A stretch of DNA of 16,962 bases from JBGSYN01 sp041750975 (GTDB taxonomy: Bacteria > Pseudomonadota > Alphaproteobacteria > Geminicoccales > Geminicoccaceae): assembly GCA_041750975.1 (NCBI GenBank), contig JBGSYN010000168.1, positions 1 to 16,962 on the forward strand, written 5' to 3'. Shown in pieces: positions 12,889 to 16,962 of this stretch; the stretch's first letter is position 1, and every line of letters begins with the position of its first letter. Below the pieces are notes generated by a model. That model made no database searches. It was not told where the DNA came from and saw nothing but the letters and a program-made list of their open reading frames with translations. Both the position numbers and the translations under genes were made by a program.

Positions 12889-15135
12889 ATGGCCACCAGT
12901 ATCCTGACGCCGGTCCGCACCACCAGATTTGGCGGTTTCGCCTATGGTTGGGAGGTCGGGCTGATCGGCTTCATGATCCTGCTCTATGTCGTCGGGGCCT
13001 GGATCAATCCGCGTTTCTTCGGCGACTTCACGGCGCTGCAATCGATCCTGCGTGATGCCTCACGCTTCGGCATTATGGCCGTCGGCATGACGTTCGTCAT
13101 CGTCAACAAGGATCTGGACCTCTCGGTGGGCTCGACCGTAGGCCTGATCGCCGTGGTCTTCTCGATCCTGTTCTCGCCGACCCATTTCGATCTCGGCGCC
13201 AATACTGCCGTCGCCATCTGCATCGCCTTCGGGCTCGGCATCGGGCTCCTCAACGGCGTGCTGGTCACGATCCTCAAGGTGCCGGCCTTCATCGCGACGC
13301 TGACCATGTTGTTCATAGGGCGTGGGCTGGTGCTGGGGCTGACCGGCGGCAAGACCATTTCCTATCCGCAAAAGGCTGCGGAATACGCTTTCTTTGTCGT
13401 CGGCGAAAACAATGCGCTGGGCTTCAATAACCAGATCCTGGTTTTTCTGGTCGTCGCCGTGATCGGTGGCCTGATGCTTGCGCGGACCCGCTGGGGCTAC
13501 GAGACGTTTGCCACCGGCGGCAATGCGCTTGCGGCCGATTATTCCGGCATCGACACCCGGATCGTCCGCATCCGCGGCTTCATGCTGTCCTCGTTCTGCG
13601 CGGTGCTCGCCGGGCTCTTGAATGTCGCCCAGGACAAGACGGTCACGAGCCAATATGGCCTCGGCGCCGAGCTTATCGTGATCGCCTCGGTGATCGTCGG
13701 CGGCGCCAGCATTCTGGGTGGCCGCGGCCGGGTCCTCGGCTCCTGCATGGGTGCCGTGCTGATCGTGCTGATCGACAAGGTTTTGCGGGAAGGTGTGCCG
13801 ATTACCCGCCAACTGGTCGTTGGGGACCAGACCTTCGAGGTTCAGGCGATGGCCCAGCTGCCGCCGGGTGCGGTGCCCGCCTTTCTCGGGCTGATCCTGA
13901 TCGCCGCCGTGCTGCTCGAGCCGATCTTCATCCGCGGCAAACTGATCCAGCGCAGCTGGGCTCGGTTCAAGGGCCGCACCCCGCCGCCGATCGAGGTCGG
14001 GACCATCGCCATCGAAGGTGCGAAGACGCATGGCGGTACGCTGTCGGAGGCGGCGTTCCGCGCCACGGGCCTGCGCCGTTTTCTGATGCAGCGCGAATCG
14101 GCCGCCGTCATTTTCGCGATCGTGCTCTGGGCGATCGGCTTCTGGCTGCGGCCGGATTTCTGGGCCAGTCTCGACAACAGCTTCAATCTGCTTCTGGCCT
14201 TCACCGAGATCGGCATCATGGCGGTCGGCATGAGCTACGTCATCGCCAATGGCGATATCGACCTTTCGGTCGGTGCGGTCTTAGCGCTCTCCGGCTCGAC
14301 CGCCGCCTATCTGATGAAGTTCCAGGATGTTCAGCCGCTGCTGGCGGCAATCCTCGCCTTTTCGGTCGGCACGATGGCGGGCGTCTGCAACGGCCTGCTC
14401 ACCACCAAGGCGCGCCTGCCCGCCTTTGTCGCCACACTCGGGATGTTCTATATGGCGCGAGGCGTGGCGGCCTGGTTCGTCGCCGGCCGTCAGCTCTCGC
14501 AGTTTCCGGAAAGCTTCAACCTCGTTGGCCGCAAGCTGGTCGAGCTTTTGGCCCACTGGAACATGGAGCCGCCACCCGGCTTGCTCCATGATATCGCCAA
14601 TGCGGTCAGCCTGCAGACCATCATTCTGGCAGTCCTGGCGCTCATTGCCGGCATCATCCTTGCGAAGACGGTCTGGGGCTACATGGTCCTGGCGACGGGC
14701 GGCAATCGGCGGGCTGCGGATTACGCCGGCATCAATACCGACCGCGTGCGCTTCTTGAGCCTGCTGTTCTCCGCGATGTGCGCGTCGCTCGCGGGCATCA
14801 TCTACATCGCCTATTTCCGCTCATTCAACCCAAGTGCGGGCCAGCTGCGCGAGCTCGAGGTCATCGCGTCGGTGATCATCGGCGGCGGCAGCATTTTCGG
14901 CGGCTATGGCAGCGTGCTCGGGGCGTTGGCGGGGGCGGCGGTCATCACCCTCATTCGCTCGCTTTTGTCGCTGCAGGTGATCTTCGCCGACGGCACTTCG
15001 ATGATCATGCCGCAGCATTGGGTCAGTGTGTTTATCGGTCTGATCCTGATCGTCGCCGTGCTCGGCGATATCTGGATCAGGCAAGAGGGATTGCTCGTCA
15101 GGGCTATGAACCGGATCAGAGGAAAAGAGCGATGA
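12889..15135 (+). CDS. Sugar ABC transporter permease, two RbsC-like domains fused in one chain
   Basis: 748 residues, about twice a normal RbsC/FrcC permease (about 320-350). Each half carries the complete set of family motifs: IMAVGMTFVIVNKDLDLSVG (62-81) and IMAVGMSYVIANGDIDLSVG (443-462); WGYETFATGG..AADYSGIDT (202-223) and WGYMVLATGG..AADYAGINT (596-617); IASVIVGGASILGGRG (265-280) and IASVIIGGGSIFGGYG (659-674). A hydrophilic linker (about 356-400) joins them. The halves are clearly diverged, so this is an old duplication giving a built-in heterodimer. The ATG at 12889 has no clear SD and sits 15 bases after the terminator U-run, so translation may be weak. The stop overlaps the ATPase start (ATGA, 15132-15135). 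Confidence 0.93.
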   Translation: MATSILTPVRTTRFGGFAYGWEVGLIGFMILLYVVGAWINPRFFGDFTALQSILRDASRFGIMAVGMTFVIVNKDLDLSVGSTVGLIAVVFSILFSPTHFDLGANTAVAICIAFGLGIGLLNGVLVTILKVPAFIATLTMLFIGRGLVLGLTGGKTISYPQKAAEYAFFVVGENNALGFNNQILVFLVVAVIGGLMLARTRWGYETFATGGNALAADYSGIDTRIVRIRGFMLSSFCAVLAGLLNVAQDKTVTSQYGLGAELIVIASVIVGGASILGGRGRVLGSCMGAVLIVLIDKVLREGVPITRQLVVGDQTFEVQAMAQLPPGAVPAFLGLILIAAVLLEPIFIRGKLIQRSWARFKGRTPPPIEVGTIAIEGAKTHGGTLSEAAFRATGLRRFLMQRESAAVIFAIVLWAIGFWLRPDFWASLDNSFNLLLAFTEIGIMAVGMSYVIANGDIDLSVGAVLALSGSTAAYLMKFQDVQPLLAAILAFSVGTMAGVCNGLLTTKARLPAFVATLGMFYMARGVAAWFVAGRQLSQFPESFNLVGRKLVELLAHWNMEPPPGLLHDIANAVSLQTIILAVLALIAGIILAKTVWGYMVLATGGNRRAADYAGINTDRVRFLSLLFSAMCASLAGIIYIAYFRSFNPSAGQLRELEVIASVIIGGGSIFGGYGSVLGALAGAAVITLIRSLLSLQVIFADGTSMIMPQHWVSVFIGLILIVAVLGDIWIRQEGLLVRAMNRIRGKER

Positions 15136-15884
15136 ACGCGGCCCAGCCAGTCGTCGAAATGCGCGGCATCCACAAGAGCTTCGGGCCGATCAGAGCACTC
15201 GTCGATGTCTCGCTGAAACTCGCGCCGGGCGAGGTGCTGGGCCTGGTCGGCGACAACTCCGCCGGCAAATCGACCCTGATGAAGATCTTGTCAGGCGCCT
15301 ACACGCGCGATAGCGGCGACATATTCGTCGAGGGCAACAATGTTCACTTCCGCAGCCCCGAAGACAGTCGCGACCGCGGGATCGAGATGATCTACCAGGA
15401 CTTCGCGCTCTGCGGAAACATGGACGTAGCCTCCAATATCTTCCTCGGGCGGTGGCCGCGGCGCGGCTTGTTCGTGGATCGCAAGCGGATGGAGAGCGAG
15501 GCCTGGGATGTCATGGGCAAGCTCAAGGTCGACATCAACCATGTCCGCCAGAAGGTCGAGAGCCTCTCTGGCGGCAGGCAGCAATCGGTGGCTATTGCCC
15601 GCGCCATCAGCTTCGCACCCAAGGTCGTCATTCTCGACGAGCCGACCGCCAATCTCTCGGTGACGGCAACCTCGCGCCTGCTTGAGACCATGGCCGAGCT
15701 CAAGGCCCAGGGTGTCGCCCAGATTATCATCAGCCATCGCCTGAACGACATCTTCGAAGTCGGCGACCGGGTCATGGTCTTGAAACGCGGCCGCAATGTC
15801 GGCGAGCGCCGCGTCGCCGACACCAACGAGCATGAAGTCCTCGAGCTCATCGTGCGCGGCGACGAACACCTGGCCGAGGCGTGA
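15132..15884 (+). CDS. Sugar ABC transporter ATP-binding protein, single domain (FrcA-like)
   Basis: 250 residues: one nucleotide-binding domain, unlike RbsA/XylG/AraG, which have two. Motifs in order: Walker A GDNSAGKST (40-48; usually GDNGAGKST, so Ser replaces a Gly), Q-loop MIYQD (Gln89), signature LSGGRQQ (145-151; usually LSGGQRQ), Walker B VVILDEPT with Glu170, D-loop ANLSVTAT (usually AALG), H-loop SHRL with His202. NVFLGR-type text (SNIFLGRWPRR, about 101-111) is typical of the CUT2/ribose class. It powers uptake through the fused permease, presumably as a homodimer. The ATG at 15132 overlaps the permease TGA by 4 bases, so translation is coupled; GAAAAGAG is the weak SD. A terminator hairpin follows. 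Confidence 0.93.
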   Translation: MNAAQPVVEMRGIHKSFGPIRALVDVSLKLAPGEVLGLVGDNSAGKSTLMKILSGAYTRDSGDIFVEGNNVHFRSPEDSRDRGIEMIYQDFALCGNMDVASNIFLGRWPRRGLFVDRKRMESEAWDVMGKLKVDINHVRQKVESLSGGRQQSVAIARAISFAPKVVILDEPTANLSVTATSRLLETMAELKAQGVAQIIISHRLNDIFEVGDRVMVLKRGRNVGERRVADTNEHEVLELIVRGDEHLAEA

Positions 15885-15904
15885 ATCTAGAGTAGTTGCT
15901 CCGT

Positions 15905-15928
15905 CCCGGCATTTGATGTCCGGGTTTT
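15905..15928 (+). terminator. Intrinsic terminator after the sugar transporter operon
   Basis: CCCGGCAT-TTG-ATGTCCGGG followed by TTTT: an 8-pair stem with one bulged T and a 3-base loop, 20 bases after the ATPase stop. The short U-run lowers certainty. Confidence 0.65.
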
Positions 15929-15952
15929 GCCGACGAAATGGAAGGATGTGCA

Positions 15953-16090
15953 ATGGGCCAAATACGTCAGGGTATTGCCAGGGCCGCACATGCGATCAGA
16001 GCGGCAATTTGGCTATCGCGAGCCTCGGTCGCGGCGTTCATGGGAAAACACAATCATGCTTACACCCCCAGCCAACTTTTTCCGAATTAA
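15953..16090 (+). pseudogene. IS481-family transposase, N-terminal remnant
   Basis: ATG 15953 with GGAAGG nearby opens a 45-codon frame beginning MGQIRQGIARAAHAIRAAI and continuing WLSRASVAAFMGKHN. This closely follows the N-terminal helix-turn-helix of IS481-type transposases as I know them (MGQ.RHGSA.TT.AIRAAIQ.SQAS.AAL..). The match is lost after about residue 32 (about 16045), where GC content also drops, and the frame stops at 16088-16090. The DDE catalytic domain is absent, so this is a dead fragment marking a deletion or insertion junction. No terminal inverted repeat could be recognised. It overlaps the 3' end of the membrane-protein gene on the other strand. Confidence 0.65.
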
Positions 16091-16539
16091 AGGACAGAAA
16101 CCCAAATTGCTCCTGCAGTACTTAGAAGAACAATCGGCAAATAAGGTATCAATACAAAAGGCTGCTTCATGATCCTGACTATCGACCGAGGCTTACGGAA
16201 ATGCCTATCCCATACCTGTCCCCAAGCTGTGAAAATCTGGAATGGTGGCATGTCTCCTGAATTCGAATCTCTAAACCAAGCCTCAATAGTTTTGATCCTG
16301 TCCGTGTAGCAATATTGAAATCCTTTCCATATTGCCTCAAGTAACCATAGACAAATAGCAGCAACGATTGCTACCAAGAAAATTGCTATTGATTCCTCCT
16401 TGAAGCCAATTGCAATAGCACCTGAAATAAGCAATGTACCCCATGACTTGATAGTAATGACTCGGGCATCGAATCCCTCGTACAATGTTTGAAGCATGAG
16501 GTATTCGGCTTTCAAGTGTTCTGCCAATGTGTCAGTCAA
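16087..16539 (-). CDS. Small three-helix membrane protein, unknown function
   Basis: 150 residues, AT-rich and unlike its neighbours in base use. A soluble amphipathic N-terminus (about 1-30, EHLKAEYLMLQTLYEGFDARVITIK) is followed by a tight hydrophobic hairpin (TM1 about 32-46, TM2 about 50-71), a cytoplasmic-looking segment of about 50 residues (KGFQYCYTDRIKTIEAWF; AWGQVWDRHF) and a third hydrophobic helix (about 126-149) at the extreme C-terminus. I do not recognise the family. The two-helix hairpin plus a soluble segment is superficially like SLATT-type defence membrane effectors, but that is only a resemblance. The start is TTG (16539) with no clear SD; an in-frame TGA lies shortly upstream, and ATG 16497 (residue 15) is the alternative. 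Probably cargo of the acquired segment. Confidence 0.6.
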   Translation of the reverse strand: MTDTLAEHLKAEYLMLQTLYEGFDARVITIKSWGTLLISGAIAIGFKEESIAIFLVAIVAAICLWLLEAIWKGFQYCYTDRIKTIEAWFRDSNSGDMPPFQIFTAWGQVWDRHFRKPRSIVRIMKQPFVLIPYLPIVLLSTAGAIWVSVL

Positions 16540-16824
16540 TTTAGCAGTTTTTCATTTTCGGTTATCTCTTTCTCATGCCAACGTCAAAGTTGCATCAGCG
16601 TAGCTTGTCAAGTTGCCAACTTCTGGCGCAAGTTTTGTAAGGTCGAAAGTAAATTCACCTTACAACAATTGTTCACGCCATGGCCTTGCTTCTGTCCAAC
16701 TCCAAACTGTTGTCAAAAATATTAGGAAACATCGCGATTTGAAAGAGGCTGCCTTGCTGATTTATCGTTATGGTCGTAACAATTCCGGAGATATTGGGAC
16801 CGTGCTCATTTGACAGGGGTGAGA
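16540..16824. other. AT-rich stretch without a convincing gene
   Basis: No frame here has both a credible start and family likeness. The stretch contains a strong hairpin (described separately), a 10-bp palindrome AACAATTGTT (16664-16673), the small repeat AAGTT-GCC-AACTT (16612-16624 approximately), and a TTGTCA (16710-16715) without a matching -10. It also supplies the upstream region of the minus-strand membrane-protein gene. Confidence 0.5.
16624..16680. repeat. Strong bulged hairpin in the AT-rich island
   Basis: The core is a perfect 9-bp stem, TTGTAAGGT (16635-16643) with ACCTTACAA (16657-16665), continued inward by GAA/TTC after one unpaired C. Outside it CAA (16629-16631) can pair TTG (16669-16671) and TGGCG (16624-16628) pairs CGCCA (16676-16680), with unpaired bases between. 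The form recalls a mobile-element end, a recombination site or a structured RNA. It lacks a U-run. Identity unknown. Confidence 0.5.
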
Positions 16825-16935
16825 ATGCTAGGCGATCATTTTACCATTCCTTCGCTGCGAAGCTTTAAGAGCCCGCAGATATCATCAAAAAAATGGGCAA
16901 GGGTGATAGAATCAACATTACAAGCAGGTGAATGA
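16825..16935 (+). CDS. Possible 36-residue small ORF, unknown
   Basis: ATG 16825 is preceded by AGGGGTGAGA, a plausible SD, and runs 36 codons (MLGDHFTIPSLRSF, then a Lys/Ser-rich stretch SSKKWARVIESTLQAGE) to a TGA at 16933-16935. It has a basic central part but no domain I recognise. It ends almost exactly where the ABC-ATPase-like sequence begins. It may be chance. Confidence 0.2.
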   Translation: MLGDHFTIPSLRSFKSPQISSKKWARVIESTLQAGE

Positions 16936-16936
16936 G

Positions 16937-16962
16937 GCGGTCGCCATCGCCCGCGCCATCAG
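16937..16962 (+). pseudogene. Start of a 5'-truncated ABC ATPase-like sequence (runs off window)
   Basis: The last 26 bases encode AVAIARAIS-type sequence, the helix just after the ABC signature motif. They match the intact ATPase gene at 15585-15610 in 22 of 26 positions, with the last 14 identical and differences mostly at third codon positions. In this frame a TAG lies about 30 bases upstream, and no Walker A or signature LSGG precedes the match. It is therefore either the broken 3' part of a second, related ABC ATPase gene or a chimeric junction at a contig edge. Too short to be certain. Confidence 0.45.

Noticed and set aside
13060..14031. Long minus-strand frame rich in Asp, His, Gln and Arg opposite the permease
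   Set aside because: Its composition is the typical reverse complement of hydrophobic membrane codons; no SD or domain.
15927..16172. 81-codon plus-strand frame with TTG start through the IS481 remnant region
   Set aside because: It overlaps the transposase frame that has a good ATG, SD and family likeness, and its own translation resembles nothing; it is a shadow frame.
16570..16690. Integron attC-like site suggested by the bulged hairpin and TGCCAAC strings
   Set aside because: No RYYYAAC/GTTRRRY pair is present at the ends of the structure, and no integrase or cassette pattern is nearby.
16613..16813. A 66-codon plus-strand frame with a TTG start, containing KHRDLKEAALLIYRYGR, vaguely like the N-terminus of UbiB/ABC1 kinases
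   Set aside because: Poor start, no SD, no kinase motifs, and it runs through the hairpin. The likeness is over too few residues to call even a remnant.
1..16962. CRISPR arrays, tRNA or rRNA genes, known riboswitches
   Set aside because: No regularly spaced repeats, no cloverleaf with CCA-adjacent acceptor, no rRNA-like segment and no recognisable riboswitch core were seen on either strand by inspection.

Overview
The window looks like a chromosomal segment of an alphaproteobacterium. By eye it is GC-rich throughout, except for about the last 900 bases. The gene complement (folate-dependent TrmFO, a complete MinCDE set, a long Ppx/GppA beside Ppk1, a short SixA-type phosphohistidine phosphatase, a DUF4142 protein) and the codon use fit that group. 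This placement rests on recognising protein families, not on a search, and no rRNA or tRNA is present to fix it.

Layout. 1-1185 (minus): a glycine-rich lipoprotein cut by the window start, preceded by an HtrA/DegP-like periplasmic PDZ protein that has lost all three catalytic residues. 1329-3181 (minus): the minC-minD-minE operon, with GTG, TTG and ATG starts respectively and a 4-base minD/minE overlap. 3182-3305: a control region rich in repeats. 3306-4694 (minus): trmFO. 4771-8562 (minus): ppk then ppx, the polyphosphate-making and polyphosphate-degrading pair. 8744-9259 (plus): a SixA-like phosphatase. 9342-11039 (plus): a secreted calcineurin-like metallophosphatase with a good Pho-box match upstream. 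4771-11039 therefore reads as a phosphorus-metabolism neighbourhood. 11057-11572 (minus): a secreted DUF4142 protein, convergent with the phosphatase.

11750-15884 (plus) is a ribose/fructose-type (CUT2) ABC sugar importer: binding protein, intrinsic terminator, an unusual 748-residue permease made of two fused RbsC-like halves, and a single-domain ATPase. This is the reverse of the RbsA/RbsC arrangement, where the ATPase is duplicated and the permease is a single-domain homodimer. The ATPase gene ends in a terminator hairpin.

From about 16040 the DNA becomes AT-rich. A decapitated IS481-type transposase start (15953 to about 16040) runs into an AT-rich island. The island carries an unrecognised three-helix membrane protein (16087-16539, minus), a strong structured hairpin (16624-16680) and little else. 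At the very end the sequence jumps back to GC-rich DNA encoding the post-signature helix of another ABC ATPase, with no start or Walker A in front of it. The 3' end is best read as a small acquired or rearranged island next to the transporter operon.

The most interesting items are the fused permease with a single-domain ATPase, the triad-less HtrA-PDZ protein, the Pho-box-controlled phosphatase beside ppk/ppx, and the IS481-bounded island.
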